DNA from: Agromyces allii
GTDB taxonomy: Bacteria; Actinomycetota; Actinomycetes; Actinomycetales; Microbacteriaceae
Reading direction: 5' to 3'
DNA: 64,000 bases
Assembly: GCF_009749385.1 (NCBI RefSeq)
Contig: NZ_WBIN01000003.1
Span: 309,440-373,439 of the forward strand
Positions 1 to 8,103 of this stretch are shown in pieces. How positions within the stretch are numbered: position 1 is the first letter of the stretch; every line of letters begins with the position of its first letter. The notes beneath the pieces are model-generated. The model did no database searches. It worked only from the letters and a program-made list of their open reading frames with translations, and was not told the origin of the DNA. The position numbers were made by a program, and so were the translations under genes.

Positions 1-28
1 GTACCCGTCGCGTGTCGGAGTCGCTCGG

Positions 29-62
29 TACGCTTCAGACGCAGCACCGTCGCAGCACCGTC
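29..62 (+). promoter_or_regulatory. Possible -10 box and 11-bp tandem repeat upstream of the SRPBCC gene
   Basis: TACGCT at 29-34 is a plausible -10 hexamer for the gene starting at 95. It is followed by two exact copies of GCAGCACCGTC (41-51 and 52-62) in the putative untranslated leader. No convincing -35 is visible. Weak support. Confidence 0.25.
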
Positions 63-94
63 GCCGAGCCGGCGACCGCCCGAAAGGATCGGCG

Positions 95-514
95 ATGATC
101 GAGATCGCACGCGTCACGCGCACGTCCACCGCGCCGGGATCCCGGTTCTTCGAGCGGTGGTGCGACCTCCCGTCCCACCCCGAGTGGGCGCCGAGCATGG
201 AGTACTTCGTCCTCGACGGCCCGTTCGCGCTCGGAGCGACCGGTCGCTCGCGTGCGGTCGGCGGGATCGAGACCCGGTTCACGGTCACCCGCATCGGGCC
301 GGGCTGGGCCTACGCCGACACGACCGACCTCGACGGGGCTTCGCTTACGGTGCTGCACGAAGCCGTCGACGGCGAGCACGACACGGTCGTCACCCTCACG
401 GGGCTGCTCGACGGCCCGGCGCAGGCCGGACTCGGCGCGCGACTCGCGCCCGGACTCCGCCTCGCGCTCGACCACGACCTGGCATCGCTCGTGAGGCTGC
501 TCGAGTCCGAGTAG
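95..514 (+). CDS. SRPBCC (polyketide cyclase/START-like) family protein
   Basis: The 139-residue product has the length and alternating hydrophobic pattern of a stand-alone SRPBCC domain: an N-terminal strand, a short helix containing WCDLPSHPEWAP typical of polyketide cyclase/dehydrase proteins, six to seven strands, and a long C-terminal amphipathic helix ending in ARLAPGLRLALDHDLASLVRLL. Such proteins bind hydrophobic ligands in a cavity; the ligand cannot be told from sequence. No signal peptide or membrane segment is present, so it is cytosolic. The ATG at 95 is preceded by GAAAGGA at good spacing. It stands alone and converges on the MFS transporter gene 42 bp downstream. Confidence 0.8.
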   Translation: MIEIARVTRTSTAPGSRFFERWCDLPSHPEWAPSMEYFVLDGPFALGATGRSRAVGGIETRFTVTRIGPGWAYADTTDLDGASLTVLHEAVDGEHDTVVTLTGLLDGPAQAGLGARLAPGLRLALDHDLASLVRLLESE

Positions 515-556
515 CGCCCGATCCGGTCGGCACGCGTCGTCGCATGGTGCGGTCGG

Positions 557-1861
557 TCAGGCGGTGCCGGTCGTACCCGTCGTCTCGGGGTGCTCTTCGA
601 CTCCCGTCGCGCCGGGCTTGCCGGTGCGCTCGCGCGCCGCGGGTGCGGCGAGTCCGGCCATGACCATGAGCACCAGGATCACGAGCAGCGCGTTCAGCAG
701 CCCGAACTGCTCGCCGAGGAACCCGATGAACGGCGGGCCTACGAGGAATGCGCAGTAGCCGATGATCGCGACCGCGCTCACGCGGGCCGCGGCCTGGGCA
801 CGGTCGGGCACGTCGGCGGCGGCCGACATGCCGACCGGGAAGCCCATCGAGGCGCCCACGCCCCAGAGCACGGTGCCGACGATGATGACCCAGAGCTCGC
901 TGCCGAAGATGAACATGCTGAGGCCGATGACGCCGGTCGCGGCGAGCACGCGCAGCGTGAGCACGCGGCCGAAGCGGTCGATGAGCGGACCGCCGAGCAC
1001 CCGCGCGGTGGTCATCGACACGGCGAAGACCGTGAAGACCGCGGCGCCTGCAGCGGGCTCGAGGCCGTGCCCGTCGACGGCGGCGAGCGTGAGCCAGTCG
1101 TTCGCCGATCCCTCGGCGAACGACATGCCGAGCATGATGACGCCGATGAGCAGCAGCTGCACGTCGCCCCAGACCCGGAGGCCGTCGCGGAGGCGCTCGC
1201 CGAACGGACGGCGCGGCGCGGCATCCGCTCGCCCTGCCGAAGCAGTGGACGCATCGGCGGGGTCGCCGAGTTCGGTGCGATGCGGCACGAACCGCACGGC
1301 GATCACCGCGCCCACGGCGATGATCGCGGCGATCGTGCCGAGGTGCGTGAAGACGGCGATGTCGAGGGCGGCCGCGGCGGCCGCGATGCCCGCGCCGGCG
1401 ACCGTGCCGAACGAGAAGAACGCGTGCATGAGCGGCATGACCGTGCGGCCGATCTCGCGTTCGGCTTCAGCGCCCTCGACGTTCATCATGACGTCGACCG
1501 CGCCGTTGCCGAAGCCGGCGAAGGCGAGCCCGATCGCGATGAGCGGCACCGAGGGCGCCAGGGATCCGCCGATGCCGATGAGCACGAGGCCCAGCGAGAC
1601 CGAGATGAGCGTGCCGGCCATGCCGATGCGGGCGCCGAACCGCGCCATGAGCGGCGGCGCGGCGATGAGGCCGAGCACCGACGCGATCGAGCCCGAGAGG
1701 ATCACGAGCCCGACGCCCTGCGTGCTGAGGCCCGTCTCGTCGCGCACCTCGGGCAGCCGCGCGACCCAGCTCGCGAGGCTCAGCCCCGAGAGGAAGAAGA
1801 TCGCGAAGACGGCGTTGCGCCATGCGGTGAGGCCCTTGCGGGTCGTGGTCGGTGCGCTCAT
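557..1861 (-). CDS. MFS transporter, YbjJ/MosC-like
   Basis: The 434-residue integral membrane protein has about 12 hydrophobic segments and begins MSAPTTTRKGLTAWRN. The early ASWVARLPEVRDETGLS stretch and the later GFGNGAVDVMMNVEGAEAE segment are characteristic of the YbjJ/MosC branch of the major facilitator superfamily, whose substrates are mostly unknown (sugars or related small molecules are suspected). The reading frame continues upstream to 2224, but that extension is hydrophilic and non-conserved, so I place the start at 1861. A perfect palindrome at 1927-1940, identical to one beside the LacI gene at 11318, lies 66 bp upstream. This suggests control by that repressor. Confidence 0.85.
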   Translation of the reverse strand: MSAPTTTRKGLTAWRNAVFAIFFLSGLSLASWVARLPEVRDETGLSTQGVGLVILSGSIASVLGLIAAPPLMARFGARIGMAGTLISVSLGLVLIGIGGSLAPSVPLIAIGLAFAGFGNGAVDVMMNVEGAEAEREIGRTVMPLMHAFFSFGTVAGAGIAAAAAALDIAVFTHLGTIAAIIAVGAVIAVRFVPHRTELGDPADASTASAGRADAAPRRPFGERLRDGLRVWGDVQLLLIGVIMLGMSFAEGSANDWLTLAAVDGHGLEPAAGAAVFTVFAVSMTTARVLGGPLIDRFGRVLTLRVLAATGVIGLSMFIFGSELWVIIVGTVLWGVGASMGFPVGMSAAADVPDRAQAAARVSAVAIIGYCAFLVGPPFIGFLGEQFGLLNALLVILVLMVMAGLAAPAARERTGKPGATGVEEHPETTGTTGTA

Positions 1862-1926
1862 GCTGCTCGGCTTCGTTGTCGGGGAGAGGACGGGGGTCCT
1901 CGCTGATCGGTGCGGCCGGCCATGGG

Positions 1927-1940
1927 TCGAATCGATTCGA
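1927..1940. promoter_or_regulatory. LacI-type palindromic operator (copy 1)
   Basis: TCGAATCGATTCGA is a perfect 14-bp palindrome centred on CG, the usual form of a LacI-family operator. The same 14 bp occur at 11239-11252, between an SDR gene and a LacI gene. Here it lies in the 432-bp gap between the leftward MFS gene (start 1861) and the rightward ABC operon (start 2294), much nearer the MFS gene. Confidence 0.65.
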
Positions 1941-2190
1941 TACCGGCACTGAAACTGTATCGGCGCGGTTGCGCCGTCGCAACACGACCCGGTCGGGCGG
2001 CCGGCTCGACCGTTCGCCCGCCCGGCCAGTCGTCCCGAATTGCGCGTTCCGGGCGACGGCTCGGCGACGAAACGCGCATCCCGGCTGATCGCGCATGCAC
2101 GCCGAGCTCGCGGGCGAAGCGGGTTCGTCGCCTGCCCGAATCCGCCAGGAGCGTGCATCCGGAGTGCGCGAAAGTCCCGCTTTCCCGCAC

Positions 2191-2220
2191 TTGCACGCAG
2201 CGCGAATCCGTGGATATGGT
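2191..2220 (+). promoter_or_regulatory. Promoter of the sugar ABC operon
   Basis: TTGCAC (2191-2196) and TATGGT (2215-2220), separated by 18 bp, form a good sigma-70-type promoter pointing at the lipoprotein gene. A LacI-type operator begins 6 bp after the -10, covering the expected transcription start. The rest of the 1862-2293 gap contains only this promoter, the two operators and nothing else I can recognise. Confidence 0.55.
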
Positions 2221-2225
2221 CCAAC

Positions 2226-2243
2226 CTGCTAAACGATTAACAG
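2226..2243. promoter_or_regulatory. LacI-type operator overlapping the ABC operon transcription start
   Basis: CTGCTAAACGATTAACAG is an imperfect palindrome (14 of 18 positions symmetric) centred on CG, as expected for LacI-family repressors. It sits immediately downstream of the predicted -10 and about 50 bp before the first gene, a classical repressor position. The likely ligand is the LacI protein encoded at 5491 in the same operon. It differs in sequence from the palindrome at 1927 and so probably belongs to a different regulator. Confidence 0.55.
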
Positions 2244-2293
2244 CCGGGGCCGAAGCTCCGGCCGACCGATCGAACCGTGTCCAAAGGAGGACC

Positions 2294-3565
2294 ATGCGCC
2301 ACGTCCCGAAGTCCCGCATCACCGCGTCGCTCGCCGTCTCGGCGGCCGCGGCCATCGCCCTGGCCGGATGCTCCGGCGCAGCCGGCGGCGCCGAGGCCGA
2401 TGGCGACGTCACGCTCACCTACGCGATCTGGGACCAGAACCAGCAGCCGGCGATGCAGCAGATCGCCGACGCGTTCACCGAGGAGCACCCGAACGTCGAC
2501 GTCGAGATCCAGCTCACGCCGTACAAGGAGTACTTCACGAAGCTGCAGACCGCGGTCTCCGGCGGTGCGGCGGCCGACGTCTTCTGGATGAACGGCCCGA
2601 ACTTCCAGCTCTACGCGGGCAACGGCGTGCTCGCCCCGCTCGACGGCGACGGGATCGACACCGCCGACTACCCGGCCGGGCTCGTCGACCTGTACACGTA
2701 CGACGGCGACCTCTACGGCGCCCCCAAGGACTTCGACACCGTGGCCCTCTGGTACAACACGGCGCTCTTCGACGCGGCCGGCGTCGAGTACCCGTCTGCC
2801 GACTGGACCTGGGACGACCTGAAGGCGGCCGCCGCGAAGCTCTCCGACCCGGCGACCGGCGTCTACGGCATCGCCGCGAGCCAGTACGGACAGGAGAACT
2901 TCTACAACTCGATCGCCCAGGCGGGCGGCGAGGTCGTCTCGGCCGACGGCACCACCACGGGCTACGACAGCCCCGAGGCGCTCGCCGGCATCGAGCTCTG
3001 GACCGACCTCATCGCCGACGGCTCCTCGCCGACCGCGCAGCAGATGACCGACACCAACCCCGAGGACTTCTTCCTCTCGGGCAAGGTCGCCATGTTCCAG
3101 AACGGCTCGTGGGCCGCGATCGCCTACGCGGACAACCCCGACCTCGCCGGCTCGGTGAACGTCGCCCCGCTGCCCTCGGGCGCCGAGGGCAACCAGAGCG
3201 TGATCCACGGCGTCGCGAACGTCGCGAACGCGAAGAGCGCGCACGTCGACCTCGCCAAGGAGTTCGCCGAGTTCGCCAGCTCAGAGCAGGCCGCCGACAT
3301 CCAGGCCGACTCCGGCACCGTGATCCCCGCGTTCAACGGCACCCAGCAGGCCTGGGTCGACGCCCTGCCGCAGTTCGACCTCCAGGTCTACATCGACGCG
3401 CTCGACGACGCCGTGCCCTACCCGGTCTCGAAGAACACGTCCGCATGGACCTCGATCGAGAGCGAGGTGCTCTCGCAGGTCTGGGCGGGGACTCTCACGC
3501 CGAAGGACGGCCTCGCGCAGCTCGCCGAGCAGATGCAGGCCGCGCTGGACGCCGAGGCGGAGTGA
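2294..3565 (+). CDS. ABC transporter sugar-binding lipoprotein
   Basis: The 423-residue extracellular solute-binding protein (family 1, maltose-binding-protein-like) captures a sugar or oligosaccharide outside the membrane and delivers it to the permeases encoded next. The signal peptide ends in the lipobox IALAGC, giving lipid-modified Cys26. The mature protein shows the family pattern with YAIWDQNQQPAMQQIADAF near its start and LSGKVAMFQNGSWA in the second lobe. The ATG at 2294 has a strong AAAGGAGG site 5 bp upstream; in-frame codons further upstream lack one. It is first in an operon with permease, permease and LacI genes. The exact sugar cannot be deduced. Confidence 0.93.
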   Translation: MRHVPKSRITASLAVSAAAAIALAGCSGAAGGAEADGDVTLTYAIWDQNQQPAMQQIADAFTEEHPNVDVEIQLTPYKEYFTKLQTAVSGGAAADVFWMNGPNFQLYAGNGVLAPLDGDGIDTADYPAGLVDLYTYDGDLYGAPKDFDTVALWYNTALFDAAGVEYPSADWTWDDLKAAAAKLSDPATGVYGIAASQYGQENFYNSIAQAGGEVVSADGTTTGYDSPEALAGIELWTDLIADGSSPTAQQMTDTNPEDFFLSGKVAMFQNGSWAAIAYADNPDLAGSVNVAPLPSGAEGNQSVIHGVANVANAKSAHVDLAKEFAEFASSEQAADIQADSGTVIPAFNGTQQAWVDALPQFDLQVYIDALDDAVPYPVSKNTSAWTSIESEVLSQVWAGTLTPKDGLAQLAEQMQAALDAEAE

Positions 3566-3569
3566 CCCG

Positions 3570-4586
3570 ATGACCGACCTGATCGCGCAGCGTGCCGCGG
3601 CGCCGATCTCCGAGCTCGACCGGGGGCGGCAGGACGCCGCCCCCGGCGGGCCCGAGGGCTCGGCCCGACCCGGCGGACCATCGGCCAGGGCCGGCCGCAC
3701 GCGTCGCCGAGGCCCCTCGCAGTCCGCGTGGTGGGCGCTCGTGTTCATCGGCCCGACCGCGGTGGGCCTCCTGGCCTTCTACATCTGGCCGACGATCCGC
3801 ACCCTCATCCTCTCGTTCACGAAGTCGGGCCCCTTCGGCGGATCCGAGTTCGTGGGGTTCGACAACTACGTCCGGCTCATGCAGGACCCCGAGCTGCTCG
3901 GTGCCCTGCGCAACACGGCGGTGTACACGATCATCGCGCTCGTGGGCATCCCGATCGCGGTCGCCATCGCCGCCCTGCTGAACACCGCGGGACTCCGGGG
4001 ACGAAGCGTCTACCGCACGCTCTACTTCATCCCCGTGGTCACCATGCCGGCGGCGATCGCGCTCGTCTGGCGCATGATCTACAACGGCGACTACGGCGTC
4101 CTCAACGAGATGCTCGGCGCCGTCGGCATCGACGGCAGGTCGTGGCTCACCGACCCGAGCACCGCGCTCGTCGCCATCGCGGCCGTCGGCATCTGGGCCG
4201 GACTCGGCACGAACATCGTCATCTTCCTCGCGGGCCTGCAGGGCATCCCCGACACGATCATGGAGGCCGCCGACCTCGACGGCGCCGGACCCGTGCGCAA
4301 GTTCTTCTCGATCACGATCCCGCTGCTGAGCCCGAGCATCTTCTTCGTGAGCGTCATCAGCGTGATCGGCGCGCTGCAGGTGTTCGACCTCATCTACATG
4401 ATGCTCGGCCGCAGCAACCCGGCCATGCCGAACACCCGCACGATCGTCTACCTCTTCTACGAGGCGGGGTTCCTCGACAACGAACGCGGGTACGCGGCGG
4501 CCATCGCCTTCCTGCTGCTGCTGATCATCCTCGTGCTCACGGTCGTGCAGTTCCGGCTCCAGAAGAAGTGGGTGCACTATGAGTGA
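3570..4586 (+). CDS. Sugar ABC transporter permease (MalF type)
   Basis: The 338-residue membrane protein has six predicted helices after a basic, proline/glycine-rich cytoplasmic tail of about 50 residues. The EAA loop that docks on the ATPase is clear: EAADLDGAGPVRKFFSITIP near residues 230-250. It starts 4 bp after the lipoprotein stop and overlaps the next permease by 8 bp, so the three proteins are co-translated and form one importer. No ATPase gene is present nearby; a shared MsiK/MalK-like ATPase encoded elsewhere would be needed, as is common in actinobacteria. Confidence 0.93.
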   Translation: MTDLIAQRAAAPISELDRGRQDAAPGGPEGSARPGGPSARAGRTRRRGPSQSAWWALVFIGPTAVGLLAFYIWPTIRTLILSFTKSGPFGGSEFVGFDNYVRLMQDPELLGALRNTAVYTIIALVGIPIAVAIAALLNTAGLRGRSVYRTLYFIPVVTMPAAIALVWRMIYNGDYGVLNEMLGAVGIDGRSWLTDPSTALVAIAAVGIWAGLGTNIVIFLAGLQGIPDTIMEAADLDGAGPVRKFFSITIPLLSPSIFFVSVISVIGALQVFDLIYMMLGRSNPAMPNTRTIVYLFYEAGFLDNERGYAAAIAFLLLLIILVLTVVQFRLQKKWVHYE

Positions 4587-5487
4587 CCTCTCGCTCGACA
4601 CCAGGGCGATGACGGGGGCGGATGCCGCGTCCGCGACATCCGCCGACCGACGCCGTCCCGTCGGCCGCCGCCCGCACCGCGGCCACTGGCTCGTGCACCT
4701 GCTGCTGGCCGCCGGCGCGATCGTCATGGTCTTCCCGTTCGTCTGGCAGGCGCTCACCGCGTTCAAGACGTTCCAGGACTCCGTGCAGGTGCCGCCGGTG
4801 GTGATTCCCGACCCGTGGGTGTTCACGAACTTCGCCGAGGTCTTCGACTCGATGCCCTTCGGCCAGATGTTCCTCAATTCGGTGCTGCTCACGGTCGGCC
4901 GCACGATCGGCCAGGTCGTGCTGTGCACGATGGCCGGCTACGCGTTCGCGCGCATCCCGTTCCGCGGCCGCAATGCGCTCTTCGTGGTGTTCCTCTCGGT
5001 GCTCATGGTGCCGTCGCAGCTCTACCTGCTGCCGCAGTACGAGATCATCCAGACGCTCGGGTGGATCAACACGCTCCAGGCGCTCATCGTGCCCGGCCTG
5101 TTCAGCGCCTTCGGCACGTTCCTGATGCGGCAGTTCTTCATGTCGATGCCGTCGGAGCTCGAGGAGGCCGCCCGCATCGACGGCGCCAACCCGTGGCAGA
5201 CGTTCTGGCGCATCATGGTGCCGCTCGCGAAGCCGGGCATCATCGCGCTCACGGTCTTCACGGTGCTGTGGTCGTGGAACGATCTGCTCTGGCCGCTCGT
5301 CGTGACCACCGACCCCGCGAAGATGCCGCTCTCGGTGGGCCTGTCGCAGCTCGTCGGGCTGCACGGCACTGACTACCCTGTGCTCATGGCGGGCGCCCTG
5401 CTCGCGACGCTGCCGATGCTCGTCACGTTCATGATCCTGCAGAAGCAGTTCATCCAGGGCATCGCGTTCTCGGGAACGAAGGGGTGA
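4579..5487 (+). CDS. Sugar ABC transporter permease (MalG type)
   Basis: The 302-residue membrane protein is the second half of the import channel. It has six predicted helices and the EAA loop EEAARIDGANPWQTFWRIMVP at about residues 193-213. The N-terminal 35 residues are hydrophilic. Its ATG overlaps the previous gene by 8 bp, giving tight coupling, and its stop lies 3 bp before the LacI gene. Family and length match carbohydrate-uptake permeases of the CUT1 group. Confidence 0.93.
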   Translation: MSDLSLDTRAMTGADAASATSADRRRPVGRRPHRGHWLVHLLLAAGAIVMVFPFVWQALTAFKTFQDSVQVPPVVIPDPWVFTNFAEVFDSMPFGQMFLNSVLLTVGRTIGQVVLCTMAGYAFARIPFRGRNALFVVFLSVLMVPSQLYLLPQYEIIQTLGWINTLQALIVPGLFSAFGTFLMRQFFMSMPSELEEAARIDGANPWQTFWRIMVPLAKPGIIALTVFTVLWSWNDLLWPLVVTTDPAKMPLSVGLSQLVGLHGTDYPVLMAGALLATLPMLVTFMILQKQFIQGIAFSGTKG

Positions 5488-5490
5488 CGG

Positions 5491-6555
5491 ATGGCGCATC
5501 CAGCTGAGTCCGCCGCGCCGAAGCGCCGCCCCACCCTGCGCATGGTCGCCGACCTCGCGGGCGTCTCGACCGCGACCGTCTCGTACGTGTTCTCGGGCCG
5601 CTCCGGATCGAACGGGTCGGGCGTCGCCGAGGACACGGCACGTCGGGTGCTCGCCGCCGCCGAGGAGCTGCACTACCGGCCGAACCGCTCGGCGCGCGCC
5701 ATGCGCACCGGCCGCACGGGCATGGTCCAGCTCTCGCTGCACATGCTGAGCGACCCGTGGTCGCTCGCCGTCGCCGATGCGGTCAACGTCGAGGCGAACC
5801 GGCACGGCCTGACCACGCTGATCCTCGCCGACGGCGACTGGCACACGGCCCTCGACCGCGTCGAGAGCGACGTCGCCTACCTCGACGGCGCCGGGCACGA
5901 CGACGTCGCACGCCGCAAGCTCGCCGACCTCGTCGACCGCGGCCAGCGGCTCGTCGTCTTCTCGGAGCACCTCGAGCCCGACGGCTACGACGTGATCCGG
6001 TCCGACGCGATCCCGGGCTGCCACCTCGCGATGGCGCACCTGCTCGAACGGCACACCGAGATCGGATGCCTCGTCGCCGAGGCCGCGGTCACGGGAGCCG
6101 CTCATGGCGTCACGAGGTACACCCCGTACCTCGAGGGCCTGCGGGCGCATGGCATCGAGCCCGACCCCGAGTGGACGGCGACCTTCGGCGACTCGCAGGC
6201 CAGCGCGTTCCAGGCCGCCGTGCGCCTGCTCTCGGGCGAGCGTCGGCCGACCGCGATCTACGCCTCGACCGACTTCGCGGCGATCGCGGCGATCAACGCG
6301 GCGCACATGCTCGGGCTGCGGGTGCCGCACGACGTCGCCGTCGTCGGCATCGGCAACACGCCCGACGCGCAGCTCGTCGCACCGACCCTCACGACCGTCG
6401 GCCCGACCGACTTCTACGAGCGCCAGGCCGAGCTCATCATCGGGCGCGCGCTCGAGCCCGAGCGATCCGCGGGGGAGCTGCACGAGTTCCCGTGGTCGGT
6501 GCATCCGGGCGGCTCGACCGACCTCGACGCGCCCGCGCCGCGACCCGGCGTCTGA
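5491..6555 (+). CDS. LacI-family transcriptional regulator of the ABC operon
   Basis: The 354-residue repressor has an N-terminal helix-turn-helix (LRMVADLAGVSTATVSYVFS, residues 16-35) with the LacI hinge following (HYRPNRSARAMRTGRTG), then a periplasmic-binding-protein-like effector domain. It lies 3 bp after the permease gene, so it probably represses its own operon through the operator at 2226-2243 and is released by the transported sugar or a product of it. The SGSNGSGV insertion in the helix-turn-helix wing is slightly longer than usual. The stop codon is inside a 12-bp tandem repeat (see 6542). Confidence 0.88.
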   Translation: MAHPAESAAPKRRPTLRMVADLAGVSTATVSYVFSGRSGSNGSGVAEDTARRVLAAAEELHYRPNRSARAMRTGRTGMVQLSLHMLSDPWSLAVADAVNVEANRHGLTTLILADGDWHTALDRVESDVAYLDGAGHDDVARRKLADLVDRGQRLVVFSEHLEPDGYDVIRSDAIPGCHLAMAHLLERHTEIGCLVAEAAVTGAAHGVTRYTPYLEGLRAHGIEPDPEWTATFGDSQASAFQAAVRLLSGERRPTAIYASTDFAAIAAINAAHMLGLRVPHDVAVVGIGNTPDAQLVAPTLTTVGPTDFYERQAELIIGRALEPERSAGELHEFPWSVHPGGSTDLDAPAPRPGV

Positions 6556-6589
6556 CCCGGCGCCCGACCCGGCGCCCGACCCGACCCCG
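6542..6589 (+). repeat. 12-bp tandem repeat spanning the LacI stop codon
   Basis: Units of GACCCGGCGCCC run 6542-6553 (last three bases TCT), 6554-6565 and 6566-6577, with a degenerate fourth copy following. The TGA stop of the LacI gene (6553-6555) falls at the first unit junction. The array is within the 124-bp gap before the dehydrogenase gene. Confidence 0.6.
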
Positions 6590-6679
6590 GCCACGCGACC
6601 CGCCGCAGCCCGCGCTCGACGCGCATCGGCGGCGTCCGTCGCCCTCACCGTCTTCACCACCCTGTAAGGAGCACCACCA

Positions 6680-7885
6680 GTGGATCTCACCATCGGCATC
6701 GTCGGCTTCGGCGCACGCGCGAGCCTCAGGCACGAGGCGCACCGCCCGGGAGAGGGCAGTCGCATCACCGCGGTCTGCGACCTCTCCGAGCCGGCGCGCG
6801 CGGCGGCCTCGGCCGAATACCCCGACGCGCTCGTCACCGACTCGCTCGACGAGCTGCTCGCCTCCGGCATCGACGCCGTCATGGTGCTCACGCCCGACGA
6901 CACGCACGCCCGCATCGCGATCGCCGCCCTCGAGGCGGGCGTCGCCGTGTTCTGCGAGAAGCCGCTCGCGATCGACCTCGCCGACGCCGACGCGGTGCTC
7001 GAGACCGCCCGACGTACGGGCTCCCGCCTGTACGTCGGGCACAACATGCGGCACATGCCGGTGGTCGTGCTCATGCGCAGGCTCATCCTCGAGGGGCGCA
7101 TCGGCGAGGTGAAGGCGGTCTGGTGCCGGCACTTCGTCGGCAACGGCGGCGACTACTACTTCAAGGACTGGCACGCCGATCGGCGCCGCACGACCGGCCT
7201 GCTGCTGCAGAAGGGCGCGCACGACCTCGACGTCATCCACTGGCTCGCGGGCGCCTACGCCGACCGCGTCTCGGCGATGGGCTCGCTCAGCGTCTACGGC
7301 GGCATCGAGGACCGCCGCGACCGGTCGGGCGAGCGCATGCCCGACTGGTTCAGCCTCGACAACTGGCCGCCCGCCTCGCTCACCGGCCTGAACCCGGTCG
7401 TCGACGTCGAAGACGTGTCGATGGTGAACCTGCACCTGTCGAACGGCGTGCTCGCGAGCTACCAGCAGTGCCACTTCGCACCCGACTACTGGCGCAACTA
7501 CACGGTCATCGGCACCGAGGGGCGCATCGAGAACTTCGGCGACACCGCGGGCTCGACCGTCGGGCTCTGGAACCGTCGCCACCAGGGTGCGGCCGCACCC
7601 GACGAGTCGTTCGTGGTGCCCGAGGTCGCCGACGCCGGGCACGAGGGCGCCGATGCACTGCTCGTCGCCGAGTTCCTGCGATTCGTGCGCGCCGGAGGAC
7701 TCACGGAGACCTCGCCCGTCGCCGCCCGCGAGGCGGTCGCGGCCGGCATCCTCGCGACCGAGTCGCTGCGCGGCGACGGAGGTGCGCTCGCCGTACCGGC
7801 GCTCGCCGACGACCTGGTCGCCTACTTCGAGCGAGGGCAGGTCGAGGCCGACGCATTCGCCGGGGCATCCGCCACCGCCGTCTGA
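6680..7885 (+). CDS. Gfo/Idh/MocA family NAD(P)-dependent oxidoreductase
   Basis: The 401-residue enzyme oxidises or reduces a sugar or cyclitol. The N-terminal Rossmann fold starts [16 protein letters not shown]. The family signature EKPLA is at about residue 94, and the active-site segment [14 protein letters not shown] (Lys, Asp and His) is at about residue 180. I chose GTG at 6680 because TAAGGAG lies 8 bp upstream. It is the last gene of the ABC operon block and probably acts on the imported sugar. The 300-residue C-terminal half is of typical length. Substrate unknown. Confidence 0.85.
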   Translation: MDLTIGIVGFGARASLRHEAHRPGEGSRITAVCDLSEPARAAASAEYPDALVTDSLDELLASGIDAVMVLTPDDTHARIAIAALEAGVAVFCEKPLAIDLADADAVLETARRTGSRLYVGHNMRHMPVVVLMRRLILEGRIGEVKAVWCRHFVGNGGDYYFKDWHADRRRTTGLLLQKGAHDLDVIHWLAGAYADRVSAMGSLSVYGGIEDRRDRSGERMPDWFSLDNWPPASLTGLNPVVDVEDVSMVNLHLSNGVLASYQQCHFAPDYWRNYTVIGTEGRIENFGDTAGSTVGLWNRRHQGAAAPDESFVVPEVADAGHEGADALLVAEFLRFVRAGGLTETSPVAAREAVAAGILATESLRGDGGALAVPALADDLVAYFERGQVEADAFAGASATAV

Positions 7886-7892
7886 CCACGTG

Positions 7893-7946
7893 CAGGAGAT
7901 TCGGATGCATCCCCGCCCCGCAGCGAGGATGCAGCCCGATCTCCTG
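7893..7946. repeat. Large imperfect palindrome/hairpin before tdh
   Basis: Two 23-base arms (7893-7915 and 7924-7946) match at 19 of 23 positions around an 8-base loop. The outer eight base pairs are CAGGAGAT/ATCTCCTG. It begins 7 bp after the oxidoreductase stop. There is no T tract, so it is not a standard intrinsic terminator; a REP-like element or processing/attenuation hairpin is possible. The rest of the 218-bp gap before tdh holds only a weak TACGAT -10 candidate at 8014-8019. Confidence 0.6.
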
Positions 7947-8103
7947 TACGGCGAAGCGCCCCGGCGGCCTGCGGGAGACCGCGGCCGTCGCTCGCGCGCG
8001 CATCCGCGCCCGATACGATGGATTCGCCATCCGGCGCACCCACCGGACCACTTCGCATGGGCCGCCGCATCCAGCGGCCCGTGCACCGAACAACGAGGTA
8101 TCG

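Noticed and set aside
6542..6589. CRISPR-like array
   Set aside because: Units are only 12 bp, directly abutting, with no spacers and no cas genes.
4537..7143. 868-codon open frame on the minus strand across the permease and LacI genes
   Set aside because: It is antisense to four well-supported genes; its product is Arg/Asp/Glu/His-rich low-complexity sequence typical of shadow frames in 72% GC DNA.
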